DNA from: Pelagisphaera sp964404745
Lineage (GTDB): Bacteria; Verrucomicrobiota; Verrucomicrobiia; Opitutales; Opitutaceae
Direction of reading: 5' to 3'
DNA: 64,000 nt
NCBI GenBank assembly: GCA_964404745.1
Contig: CAYOLG010000012.1
Location: 54,451 to 118,450 of the forward strand
In this document: positions 17,535-26,456 of the stretch, one piece after another
Position numbering within the stretch: the first letter of the stretch is position 1
Layout: each line of letters opens with the position of its first letter
Notes under the pieces: generated by a model
The model's input: only the letters and a program-made list of their open reading frames with translations
Told to the model about the DNA's origin: nothing
Databases searched by the model: none
Made by a program: the position numbers and the translations under genes

Positions 17535-18664
17535 CTCAGTGCCTTCTCTCCATCCGCAGACCCTAATCGGCCTGACTGGCATTCCGAGATCAACGCTTCT
17601 AAATCATTCGCTATGTCGGAGCTTGAGTTCCCGGCATCTATTAATTGCAAACGCTTTTTCATACCGTCCAGTTGCGAATCATCTCCTATCAGCTGCTCGA
17701 CAATGGTAAACAGCTCCCCAATTCGCTGATCTGGCAACAGCATTCCGCCGCCTTGGTTTTCAAATTCCTCAGCATTGCGGGTTTGATGATCGTCTGCCGC
17801 AAAGGGATACGGTATCAATATCGCTGGGACTCCACATCGGGCAATCTCCGCTATGCTGCCCGCTCCAGCCCGAGAAACAACAAGATCCGCAGCAGACAAT
17901 AAAGTCGGCATATCATCGCTAAAATCAAAGAAACGGGCTAACGGGCCCCGTGCATTTTCCCCTTCTCGCTCTACCTGCTCGCTCGCGTCGCTCAATCCCT
18001 TCAGACAGATCAATTGAATGCCTTTCTGCCGCAGTCGGCTAGCGTTTTCAATCGACCAGTTTGTCAACGAACGAGCCCCTTGGCTTCCACCAAAAACCAA
18101 AAGCGTTTTCCGAGATTCCTCGAGACCCAGAGACTGTCTGGCTGCACGCTTATCGGTCGGTGCTATCTCGGTTCGCAACGGTATGCCGGCATGGAGGACT
18201 CGATCCGCTCGCTTCCCTGACAAGCTGACCCCTTTGGGCAAATAGATACGGTTAGCGATATGGCTGGTCAAGCGAGTCGCTCGACCCGGAACCCTATTCG
18301 CTTCGTGGATCGCAACTTTAACTCCTTTTCTCGACCCCGCCAACAAGCTGGGAGCGGAAATAAACCCGCCAAAGCCCACTAGGGCATCTGGCTTGTACGC
18401 CTCCACTTTGCGCGAGCATACTCGGTATCCTTTGACAAAATCGCGGACAAAGCGAAAAAGGGCCAGAGGACGAAAGCTCAATCCGCTACCCGGAATCGTA
18501 TCGTATTCAATTTCTTTATACTTTTTAACAAGTCGAGCGTCGACTTTTTTGCTGCTTATCAGAAGGCGACATTGCCAACCGCGGGTGATCAATTCCTGGG
18601 CGAGCGCGATTCCCGGCGAAAGATGCCCACCCGTGCCACCGCAAGCGATTAGCGCGCGATTCAT
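17531..18664 (-). CDS. murG: UDP-GlcNAc transferase MurG (lipid II synthase)
   Basis: Peripheral inner-membrane GT-B glycosyltransferase that adds GlcNAc to lipid I, about 377 residues. ATG at 18664 begins MNRALIACGGTGGHLSPGIA, the canonical N-terminal Gly-rich loop; the frame extends upstream to 18718 but only inside ftsW. FGGSQGARSLTNW and the sugar-nucleotide site SRAGAGSIAEIARCGVPAIL with PYPFAADDHQ are all present. It starts two bases after the ftsW stop and overlaps murC-murB. Confidence 0.96.
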   Translation of the reverse strand: MNRALIACGGTGGHLSPGIALAQELITRGWQCRLLISSKKVDARLVKKYKEIEYDTIPGSGLSFRPLALFRFVRDFVKGYRVCSRKVEAYKPDALVGFGGFISAPSLLAGSRKGVKVAIHEANRVPGRATRLTSHIANRIYLPKGVSLSGKRADRVLHAGIPLRTEIAPTDKRAARQSLGLEESRKTLLVFGGSQGARSLTNWSIENASRLRQKGIQLICLKGLSDASEQVEREGENARGPLARFFDFSDDMPTLLSAADLVVSRAGAGSIAEIARCGVPAILIPYPFAADDHQTRNAEEFENQGGGMLLPDQRIGELFTIVEQLIGDDSQLDGMKKRLQLIDAGNSSSDIANDLEALISECQSGRLGSADGEKALR

Positions 18665-18666
18665 GC

Positions 18667-19830
18667 CTAGATTTCCTTGAGTTTCCGCTTTGAGTCTTCG
18701 AGAGCGGGAGATTGCCACGCCAAACTAGTATTCAAAAGAAGGGCCACGCATATTCCCATCACCAGAAAATTAGAACCGCCATAGCTTATGAAAGGCAAGG
18801 GTAGCCCCGTGGTCGGCAGCGAGCCGGTCACTACGCCCAAATTAACCAGAGCCTGGATGCTTATCGTTAGCAGGCAACCCGCGGCTAGGAGAAATTGGTA
18901 AGTATTGGGGGCCTTTCTCACGTGAGCGACTCCAGCTGCGAACAGGCCCATAAATACGATCACTACTGCCAGCGTCACGATCAATCCAAACTCCTCGCCT
19001 ACAATCGCGAAGATGAAATCGGTGTGGGCCTCCGGAAGCGATCGCAATTGCTGCCGACCGTTTCCGGGCCCTACTCCTTCTATGCCGCCAGCGGCAAAGG
19101 CGAGTATCGCCTGCCACACTTGATATGCATCGCCCGACTTGTTCCCCTCCATGTCCAGAAAAGCGGTTAATCGACTCAATCGTTCGGGATCTTTCGATAT
19201 CAAAAAGCCGACCGGAACGAGTGCCGCTAGAGACGAGCCTGCCAAGAAAAAAACGTTGGCTCCTGCCAAGTAAAGCAAACAGAAGCTAACCATGGAAATG
19301 ATGAGAGCTGTTCCCAAATCCGTTTGCAGCATGATCAGGCCGACAATCAATCCGATAGCAAGACAGGGAACGATGAAGCCTTTCCAGAAAGAACCAGATT
19401 CCTTGCGAATCAAACTATAATAATGCGCCAGAAAAAACACGAGCCCCACTTTGGCGAATTCGGCTACTTGCAAACTAAAAGGTCCGAACCGAAACCAGCT
19501 GCGGCTCCCGTTTATGGACGAACCAATTCCCGGGATTAGGACAAGAATAAGCCCAGCCACACACAATCCATAGCCAAGCCAAACGAACTTGCGGGCCCAT
19601 TCTAGATCGACCTTTAAAACCAAAAGGCCCGCAATGAATGTAATCCCCATCCACAACGCCTGTTTCTCGATTATCCGATAAGGATCTTTGGCGTCTACAG
19701 GGAGCGAGGCGCTAAACAAAACCGAGGCTCCCAGCATGGCTAGAGCGAAAACGCACACCGCTATCGCGACGGCCGGATTCAATACGCCAACATGCCCGGT
19801 ATGCGCCGCCCTCGTTTTGCGTTTCGCCAT
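18667..19830 (-). CDS. ftsW: Septal SEDS glycosyltransferase FtsW
   Basis: Polytopic SEDS-family peptidoglycan polymerase, 387 residues with about ten hydrophobic segments. Diagnostic pieces are NGSRSWFRFGPFSLQVAEFAK, where the family's conserved Arg and Glu/Lys region lies, GVGPGNGRQQLRSLPEAHTD in the large extracellular loop and the end LPLPFISYGGSN. It works with the class B transpeptidase encoded upstream. A Lys/Arg-rich N-terminus precedes helix 1. It immediately precedes murG. Confidence 0.96.
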   Translation of the reverse strand: MAKRKTRAAHTGHVGVLNPAVAIAVCVFALAMLGASVLFSASLPVDAKDPYRIIEKQALWMGITFIAGLLVLKVDLEWARKFVWLGYGLCVAGLILVLIPGIGSSINGSRSWFRFGPFSLQVAEFAKVGLVFFLAHYYSLIRKESGSFWKGFIVPCLAIGLIVGLIMLQTDLGTALIISMVSFCLLYLAGANVFFLAGSSLAALVPVGFLISKDPERLSRLTAFLDMEGNKSGDAYQVWQAILAFAAGGIEGVGPGNGRQQLRSLPEAHTDFIFAIVGEEFGLIVTLAVVIVFMGLFAAGVAHVRKAPNTYQFLLAAGCLLTISIQALVNLGVVTGSLPTTGLPLPFISYGGSNFLVMGICVALLLNTSLAWQSPALEDSKRKLKEI

Positions 19831-19859
19831 AATCTAAAGTATTCAGATAGAAACTTCTA

Positions 19860-21095
19860 TCAGTTTACGATCGGAATCACTGGCTGTTCGATCAGTTCCT
19901 CTTCTTCCAGAAAGTCATCCTCGTCCGACAGCCTCAATGGTGGGTCTTCAGGAATCGTTTCCGCTGGCGGGGTGGGAGTCGCGGGAGTCGTCCTAGGGGT
20001 TGGAGACGGCGGCGAAGCGGTTGTTTCTGGCTGTCGCCCACTTGAGGCGCTGCTACTCGGAATGAAAAGCGTCTGCCCTGGATTGATGAGAGCCGGATCC
20101 TGGATATTATTGCGCAAGACGATATCCCCGGCCGAAACGTTGTACCGCTCGGCGATCGAAAATATGCTATCGCCCGGCGCTACGACCACTTGCAGTCCTT
20201 GACCGCGATTCTGTAGAGCCGATGCATTCCTTGAGCTTCCCGATTGAGGAATGATCAGTTTCTGCCCCACTCTTATCAAGTCGCCCGATAGCTGATTCGC
20301 CACCCTCAGCTCGCTCAAGGTAACCCCTTGATTAGCTGCGATTCGAGACAGAACATCGCCACTCTTGACCGTGTAAACGTTTCCTTGCGGGACAACTGGA
20401 GCCGGTGTCGAAGCTTGGTAGAATTCCGAGGGAGCCACTGCTCCTGTAGCTGAACCTTTTCGGGGGACATTGATAATCTGGCCAGCCTGGATGTTAACAG
20501 TGAGACCCGGATTCACCGAATGCAGTTCATCGCGAGTGACTCCGAATCTTTTTGATATGGCCCACAGACTATCTCCACTCCGAATCGTGTATCTAATAAT
20601 CTCCGACGCTTGAGCAGGGGCTATTATACTAGAGGGCTGACCACTGCCTGCTCCAGGACCTCCAAGCGGAGTCAAAACGATATCGTCGGCGCCGATGGAC
20701 GAAGGAGACGCGCCCCTTGTTGGGGCGGAACGTCCGCCGCTCGTCTGTGCCTGAGCCTCGTTAGGCCGTCTCGGGGCGAACCGCTCTCTACTTGAAATTT
20801 CGGGAACTACTGCCCTAACAGAGGCTCCTCCTTCCTCAGCATTGTATCCAGATAAATCAGCCGCCCTGGAGTCAATGCTCGCCGTTGCCACCGTAGGAGC
20901 TTGAGCGCTGGGAGAATCGCTTGACCAATTCACAATGCCATTGGCTCCGGCTGTGGCCAATCCTTGTTGCTCCGAGCCTGAATCGCCAAAGCCGCTCACA
21001 AAATATATGACGACCAAAGCTACGAAATGGGCCACGACGATGACCCCAATTCGGGCTGCCTTGATACCATTTTCCTTTTTGTAAAACTTAACCAT
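19860..21095 (-). CDS. Membrane-anchored protein with three LysM domains
   Basis: A 411-residue bitopic envelope protein inserted in the dcw cluster between murD and ftsW. A basic N-terminus (KFYKKENGIKAAR) is followed by one membrane helix and a long Ser/Ala/Pro-rich linker. Three LysM modules then begin at about 170 (YTIRSGDSLWAISKRF), 240 (YTVKSGDVLSRIA) and 295 (VVAPGDSIFSIAERY). The tail is Pro/Thr/Glu-rich and acidic. LysM binds GlcNAc-containing glycan, so the protein probably tethers the inner membrane to nascent septal peptidoglycan. Its start lies 8 bases inside murD. No catalytic domain is visible. Confidence 0.9.
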   Translation of the reverse strand: MVKFYKKENGIKAARIGVIVVAHFVALVVIYFVSGFGDSGSEQQGLATAGANGIVNWSSDSPSAQAPTVATASIDSRAADLSGYNAEEGGASVRAVVPEISSRERFAPRRPNEAQAQTSGGRSAPTRGASPSSIGADDIVLTPLGGPGAGSGQPSSIIAPAQASEIIRYTIRSGDSLWAISKRFGVTRDELHSVNPGLTVNIQAGQIINVPRKGSATGAVAPSEFYQASTPAPVVPQGNVYTVKSGDVLSRIAANQGVTLSELRVANQLSGDLIRVGQKLIIPQSGSSRNASALQNRGQGLQVVVAPGDSIFSIAERYNVSAGDIVLRNNIQDPALINPGQTLFIPSSSASSGRQPETTASPPSPTPRTTPATPTPPAETIPEDPPLRLSDEDDFLEEEELIEQPVIPIVN

Positions 21096-22395
21096 ATTGC
21101 GCGTTCCTTTCCGAGTCTATGAGGCCAATCGCTGCTCTAAAAGCCTCTCCTCTTTGTGCGTAGCTTTCAAACATATCAAAGCTAGCGAATCCAGGACTAA
21201 GTAGAGCCTCATCACCACTTCCTCCCAATTCTAAAACCAAATTTACAGCTTCCTCCATGCTTCCAACTTCATGAGCCAGGAAGCCAATGGATTCTAGTTC
21301 CCGCTTTACGGAAAATCGGGTTTCCCCGATTAGAATCGCCTGCTTCAGGTGAGGGACCAATTGCTTGGCGAAACTCCTGATCGAACCACCCTTATCCTTG
21401 CCGCCGCCAATCCAGATCACCGGCTGTTCGAATCGCGTCAAGCCCGAAAGCGTTGCGTGGAAGTTGGTCGCCTTCGAATCATCCCAGAAACGGATTCCCA
21501 ACTTGGATCCAATCAATTCCATCCTGTGAGGATCTTTTCTAAAGAATCTAGCTGCTTCTTCGAGACTACTCTCGCTCATTCCCAGTGAAAGCCAAAGCGA
21601 ACGGGCCATCAAATAGGATTCTATCTCAGGTTCGGTTTCGAATACGCTGCCTTTAACACGCTGAAGGTCTTCGACGTTGGCGGCGTCCAGAACTTGGGCT
21701 TCAGACATAGGTAGACCTAATCGCTTCCCATAATTCGATACGGTTCGATCCAAGACAACGGAATTGCCACGCATGTTCGAAATCAAGTTGTACTTGCTCC
21801 TGAAGTACGCGTCCATGCTTCCGTGACGGTCCAAATGGTCCTCCGCGAAATTAGTCCAAAGAACGTAATCCGCTTGCAGATGGGTTGAGAGTTCAGCTTG
21901 GAACGAGCTAACTTCGCAAACAGCAATAGCCTCTGAATTACAATCTCGCGATAGCATTTCGCACATCGACCTTCCGATATTGCCCACCGCGAAAGATTCT
22001 ATGCCGGAATGCCGGAATGCATGATCAAGAAAGGACGTCAGCGTGGTTTTCCCGTTGGTGCCTGTCACCGCTATGATAGGACCTTTCCATAGCGAAGCTC
22101 CCAAGTCCAATTCGGAACAAACGCAGCAGTCTGCGTGCCGAGCCGCTTCAATCCAAGGATGATCAGGAGCAAACCCAGGACTAACTACCACGAGACAAGC
22201 CCGCCGAGCATCCTCGATCGTAAACTCGGTTGCAAACGGCTGGCTAGAATTCTCATCGTACATCGCGGCTTGGCCATTCAAGCTCTCGACAAGCGCCTTG
22301 GCACCTAACCCGCTGACACCCCCGCCTAATACCGCCACCGGCGATTCTAGACCTTCTTCCAGCCATCTTGGTAAATATTGAGCTCGCTGTATCAT
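21088..22395 (-). CDS. murD: UDP-MurNAc-L-Ala--D-Glu ligase MurD
   Basis: Cytoplasmic Mur ligase adding D-Glu, about 435 residues. ATG at 22395 overlaps the mraY stop (ATGA); the frame is open to 22449 but only within mraY. Features are VAVLGGGVSGLGAKAL (UDP-binding domain), the ATP loop VTGTNGKTTLTSF, NFAEDHLDRHGSM in the central domain and WDDSKATNFHATL with GGGKDKGG in the C-terminal domain. Confidence 0.95.
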   Translation of the reverse strand: MIQRAQYLPRWLEEGLESPVAVLGGGVSGLGAKALVESLNGQAAMYDENSSQPFATEFTIEDARRACLVVVSPGFAPDHPWIEAARHADCCVCSELDLGASLWKGPIIAVTGTNGKTTLTSFLDHAFRHSGIESFAVGNIGRSMCEMLSRDCNSEAIAVCEVSSFQAELSTHLQADYVLWTNFAEDHLDRHGSMDAYFRSKYNLISNMRGNSVVLDRTVSNYGKRLGLPMSEAQVLDAANVEDLQRVKGSVFETEPEIESYLMARSLWLSLGMSESSLEEAARFFRKDPHRMELIGSKLGIRFWDDSKATNFHATLSGLTRFEQPVIWIGGGKDKGGSIRSFAKQLVPHLKQAILIGETRFSVKRELESIGFLAHEVGSMEEAVNLVLELGGSGDEALLSPGFASFDMFESYAQRGEAFRAAIGLIDSERNAQYG

Positions 22396-23492
22396 CTTAT
22401 TTTCAAGGTTGCCAAACCCGCGAACGCGAAGATGAGCGAAAGTATCCAAAACCGTATAACCACTTTAGTTTCCGCCCATCCCTTTAGCTCAAAGTGATGA
22501 TGAACCGGAGCCATTCTGAATATCCGTTTTCCGGTGCTTTTGAAGGAAAGTACCTGCAGAATCACAGAGACGGTCTCCATCACGAATATGCCCCCTACGA
22601 TAATCAAAGTCACCGCTTGATGCGTCATAAAGGCGACCACGCCAACCAAGCCACCCAAGGCCAGGGATCCCGTATCGCCCATGAATACTTCAGCCGGGTA
22701 GGCATTGAACCAGAGAAACGCGAGCCCTCCTCCAACGACTGCTCCGCACAAAATAGCCAACTCGCCAACTCCAGGCACGTTAGAGATCAACAAGTATTCG
22801 GATATAATCACATTTCCAGCCGCGTAGGCCATAATCGAGTACACAATCGCTACAGTTATGGTGCATCCGATAGCCAATCCATCGACGCCATCCGTTACAT
22901 TTATGGCATTGCTTGAGCCCACAAGCACTAGAAAAAGAAACCCAAACAAGGCCCACAATGGCATTTGTTCGACAACGGCATTTTTGACGAACGGCAGCCA
23001 GAGTTCCTGGACTTTGTCAGCGCTGAGGGGATGGTTTAGCAGAATCAGCAAGGTTGCTGCGGCTGTTAGGCTTTGCCAAACAATCTTGCCTTTGGATGGA
23101 AACCCTTTGCTGTTTCTTTTGGATACTTTTAGGTAATCGTCGAGAAAACCAAGGGCCGTCAAACTCGTGTAGACCAAAAGGGCCGTCAGCGTCCAAACGT
23201 TGAATTGGGCCCAAAGAAGGGAGCTGGTCGTCACCGAAATATAGATTAGCAGACCACCCATCGTCGGCGTATTTCTCTTGCCCGAATGCAATTCCGCGAG
23301 CTTGCCAACTTCCGACTCCGTGCGAAAGCTTTGATGAAAGCTAAGGCGCCTGAGCATGCCGATCAGCCAAGGGCCCAGTAAATAGCCGATAAACAGGGCC
23401 GTGCCTGATGCCAGCAACATGCGAAGCGTCAAGAATCTCAACAGCCTGAGAGGGCCGAAAACTTCCTCGTACTGGGCCAAGTAGCTCAGCAT
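22392..23492 (-). CDS. mraY: Phospho-MurNAc-pentapeptide transferase MraY
   Basis: Polytopic enzyme making lipid I from UDP-MurNAc-pentapeptide and undecaprenyl phosphate, 366 residues with about ten membrane segments. Catalytic loops are intact: GKRNTPTMGGLL, FLDDYLKV, NVTDGVDGLAIG, NAYPAEVFMGDTGSLALGG and the C-terminal MAPVHHHFELKGW. Start overlaps the murF stop by 7 bases; its own stop overlaps murD. Confidence 0.97.
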   Translation of the reverse strand: MLSYLAQYEEVFGPLRLLRFLTLRMLLASGTALFIGYLLGPWLIGMLRRLSFHQSFRTESEVGKLAELHSGKRNTPTMGGLLIYISVTTSSLLWAQFNVWTLTALLVYTSLTALGFLDDYLKVSKRNSKGFPSKGKIVWQSLTAAATLLILLNHPLSADKVQELWLPFVKNAVVEQMPLWALFGFLFLVLVGSSNAINVTDGVDGLAIGCTITVAIVYSIMAYAAGNVIISEYLLISNVPGVGELAILCGAVVGGGLAFLWFNAYPAEVFMGDTGSLALGGLVGVVAFMTHQAVTLIIVGGIFVMETVSVILQVLSFKSTGKRIFRMAPVHHHFELKGWAETKVVIRFWILSLIFAFAGLATLKIR

Positions 23493-24865
23493 GACGCTTG
23501 CACCCTTTCTACGGGTTGCTCCAGAAAGCGAATCGCCGACTCTAGGCCATAGCGCCTACTGCCTTTAAGAAAAATATCGCCCGAAAACCCGGAAAGAAAG
23601 CGTCCGATTTGATCGACGGACTCGATCAGTTCTACGCGCTCCCCGTCCTCCTGAATCCCCAGGCCGCGTTTAATCGCTTGCGCCCCATCTCCGATCAATA
23701 GAACCAAATCGCCATTCCTCAACTCCATTGAAGACCCAACTCTTTCGTGCCATTCATCGGAGCTATCTCCAAGCTCCTCCATCGAGCCCAGGACAAATAT
23801 TCTATCTGGCGTTTGGCTCGAGAGGCGATTGAAGGTTTCCAACCCGTCGAGCATCGATAGCGGATTCGCATTGTAGCAGTCCAAGTAGACTCTGGCCTTT
23901 CCCATGGTCTTCCATTCGCCCCGCAGCTTGCTCGGTCGCCAAAGCTTCAAGCGCTCTTTAAGCGTCTGGCTATCTACCCCCAAGTCCAATGCCAGCGTTA
24001 TCGCCATGGCCACATTGCTAGCCAAACCTTTGCCAATCCCACCTATTTCGAATACATCATCGAACCCTTCCAGCGAAATCCGTGTCATTCCGCCGACAAT
24101 CCTTTGCCGGAAGCCTTTAACACCCTCGCCTTGCAATCCTTCCGCTACGATCGCATAGTCTAACCCCCCCGACAGCTCTTCAAGATAGGGCTGGCACGAT
24201 TCGCCCAGATAAACTTTTCCTGCCTTCCCTCCAACAGCCAATCGACCCTTTTCCACCGCAATGCCTCTCAAACTCCCTAATCCCTCTAAATGGGCAGGAC
24301 CGATAGAAGTGATGACGGCTATATCCGGATCGATGATTTTAGCCAAACACTCCATCTCTCCAGGCTCGCTAATACCCGCTTCAATGATCCCGTATCCACC
24401 ATTGCGAATAGGCATTCCCAATAATGTGATTGGAACTCCGATACGATTATTCAGGTTGCCTTGAGTACGCCAAGCGTTCGGCTTTCCGCCTAGGGCATAG
24501 TACAATAGATCCTTGAATGTCGTTTTCCCACAACTACCAGTAACACCTACTACGGTCGCCGAGGATTCATCTCGATAGCCTCTGGCCAAGTCTCCCAGGC
24601 CGACGAGGGTATCGTCGACAAGCAACTGGGGCAGATCGATATCGGAGCAACAGGCGCTGACCAAGGCCGCCGATGCTCCTTTGGCTTTCGCCACTTCAAT
24701 GAAGCTGTGCCCGTCCCGCTTTGGCGTTTTCAATGCCACGAACATTTCTCCCGCCTTCAGACTTCGGGAATCAAAGGAAAATCCGCGAACAGGCTCATCA
24801 AACGGAAGTTTAATCCACTCTCCCCCACTCCATTTTCGCAATTCCTGCCAATCGAATTCCAGCAT
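23486..24865 (-). CDS. murF: UDP-MurNAc-tripeptide--D-Ala-D-Ala ligase MurF
   Basis: Cytoplasmic Mur ligase of 459 residues adding the dipeptide made by the Ddl encoded downstream. SFDSRSLKAGEMFVAL is the N-terminal domain, VTGSCGKTTFKDLL the ATP loop, EAGISEPGEME and ITSIGPAHLEGLG the central domain and DCYNANPLSMLDGL the typical MurF C-terminal motif. It follows murE by two bases and overlaps mraY. Confidence 0.95.
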   Translation of the reverse strand: MLEFDWQELRKWSGGEWIKLPFDEPVRGFSFDSRSLKAGEMFVALKTPKRDGHSFIEVAKAKGASAALVSACCSDIDLPQLLVDDTLVGLGDLARGYRDESSATVVGVTGSCGKTTFKDLLYYALGGKPNAWRTQGNLNNRIGVPITLLGMPIRNGGYGIIEAGISEPGEMECLAKIIDPDIAVITSIGPAHLEGLGSLRGIAVEKGRLAVGGKAGKVYLGESCQPYLEELSGGLDYAIVAEGLQGEGVKGFRQRIVGGMTRISLEGFDDVFEIGGIGKGLASNVAMAITLALDLGVDSQTLKERLKLWRPSKLRGEWKTMGKARVYLDCYNANPLSMLDGLETFNRLSSQTPDRIFVLGSMEELGDSSDEWHERVGSSMELRNGDLVLLIGDGAQAIKRGLGIQEDGERVELIESVDQIGRFLSGFSGDIFLKGSRRYGLESAIRFLEQPVERVQASC

Positions 24866-24867
24866 TC

Positions 24868-26436
24868 CTATATCCGTTCGCCCAGCTTGATCAATTCGAG
24901 TAGCTCCCGAGCGACCTTTCTGTCGTCAAAAGGCACAACAGTGTCTCCAAATTCCTGAAACGGCTCGTGTCCTTTCCCGGCAATGAGTACGCAGTCGCCG
25001 GGCTCTGCGCTTTTTAGAGCGACCTCAATAGCCCGTCGCCGATCCAATATGAAGTCTACTTCTCCTCCTCCAGCGATTCCCTCGCGCATGTCGTCGAATA
25101 TTTGCTCCTGGGCTTCGGACCGCGGATTGTCTGTCGTTGCCCAACTGAAATCAGCAAGGGAGGTGGCGGCTCGCGTCATCTCCGATCGCTTTCCCCGATC
25201 GCGATCGCCGCCACAGCCAAATACCACCTTCAATTGCCCCGGAGTAATCTCTTTGAGCATACGCAGGGCATTCTCCAAGGCGTTTCCTGTATGGGCATAA
25301 TCCACGACCACTTGGAACGGCTGGCCTTGGTCAATTCTCTCCATTCTTCCTGGAATACCTCGAAAAGTCTCCAAACGAGCTATACACTTCTCGATATCCA
25401 ACCCTAGTAATACTGCCGTCGAGATACCGGCTAGTGTGTTGCTTATATTGTACTTTCCAATCAAGGGAGATCGCACTAGGTAGCGCTTTCCTTCGTACTC
25501 TAAAGTGAACAGCGAATTATCTGGAGCCAGCTCTATGTCCGTCGCTTTCAAAGCCGCATCGGACGAAAGCCCAAAGGTCAAGACGGGTTCATCTCTCGGC
25601 TGATCGGCCAGCCTCCGCCCGTAAGAATCATCGACATTGATAGCCAATCGCTTTGGCGGAGAGCCAATCTCACCGTTAATGAACTTCCGCTTTACCGCAA
25701 AATAAGTTTCCATGTCGCCATGGTAATCCAAGTGATCGCGGGTAAGGTTTAGGAAGACGCCCACTTTGAATCTAAGTTCCGCGACCCTTAGTTGGTCAAC
25801 GCCATGGGAGCTCACCTCCATCACTGCCCTATCGCAACCAAATTCCCTCATTTGAGAGAGAAGCTCACAAAGTTCATGAGCCTCAGGAGTCGTTCTAAAT
25901 GACGGGAGCACCCTTTCAACAAGATCGTAACCAACGGTGCCCAGACAACCGGTCTTCACATTGTCTACAGAGAGAAAATCTTTGGCGAGGTGGGCGACAG
26001 TCGTTTTGCCGTTCGTTCCCGTTATTCCAACCAAATCAAGGTCTTTGTCCGGTTTGTTGTAAAATCTTCGAGCCACCTTCGCCAGGGTTAGGCGCGGATT
26101 GTCCGAATGAGCGAAAACCGCTTTAGATAGCCCAAATTTTCTTGGCGTATTCGAGATGACCCCTACCGCTCCGCGTTTCAGCGCCTCATCGACAAACGCG
26201 TTCCCATCTTTGCGCAGCCCTGGCAAGGCGAAAAACAAGCTTCCAGGCGTTACCCGCCGACTGTCGATGACCAAACGCGTCACATTCGGATCCGCAGAGC
26301 CTCGCTTCAATTTGGCCCCGCTCTTTTTAAGCAGCGCGCTGAGCTTGCGACCCGCTTTCTTCTCTTTTTTCCCTCTTTCCATCCGATACCTATTCAGTTC
26401 GCCACCCCCGAACAATTTTTTTTGAGCCGATACCAT
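24868..26436 (-). CDS. murE: UDP-MurNAc-dipeptide--meso-diaminopimelate ligase MurE
   Basis: Mur ligase of up to 522 residues adding the third amino acid. VIDSRRVTPGSLFFAL, the ATP loop GITGTNGKTTVAHL, EVSSHGVDQLRV and NLTRDHLDYHGDMETY are present, and the C-terminal TTDNPRSE contains the DNPR motif that marks meso-diaminopimelate specificity, consistent with Gram-negative type peptidoglycan. The start is uncertain: ATG at 26436 or one 18 codons later at 26382. The N-terminus is unusually Lys-rich. Confidence 0.95.
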   Translation of the reverse strand: MVSAQKKLFGGGELNRYRMERGKKEKKAGRKLSALLKKSGAKLKRGSADPNVTRLVIDSRRVTPGSLFFALPGLRKDGNAFVDEALKRGAVGVISNTPRKFGLSKAVFAHSDNPRLTLAKVARRFYNKPDKDLDLVGITGTNGKTTVAHLAKDFLSVDNVKTGCLGTVGYDLVERVLPSFRTTPEAHELCELLSQMREFGCDRAVMEVSSHGVDQLRVAELRFKVGVFLNLTRDHLDYHGDMETYFAVKRKFINGEIGSPPKRLAINVDDSYGRRLADQPRDEPVLTFGLSSDAALKATDIELAPDNSLFTLEYEGKRYLVRSPLIGKYNISNTLAGISTAVLLGLDIEKCIARLETFRGIPGRMERIDQGQPFQVVVDYAHTGNALENALRMLKEITPGQLKVVFGCGGDRDRGKRSEMTRAATSLADFSWATTDNPRSEAQEQIFDDMREGIAGGGEVDFILDRRRAIEVALKSAEPGDCVLIAGKGHEPFQEFGDTVVPFDDRKVARELLELIKLGERI

Positions 26437-26456
26437 TTTGAATTTCGCTCTCGTAA

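Noticed and set aside
17535..17582. Upstream extension of murC-murB
   Set aside because: Lies within murG; the ATGA junction at 17534 gives the family N-terminus.
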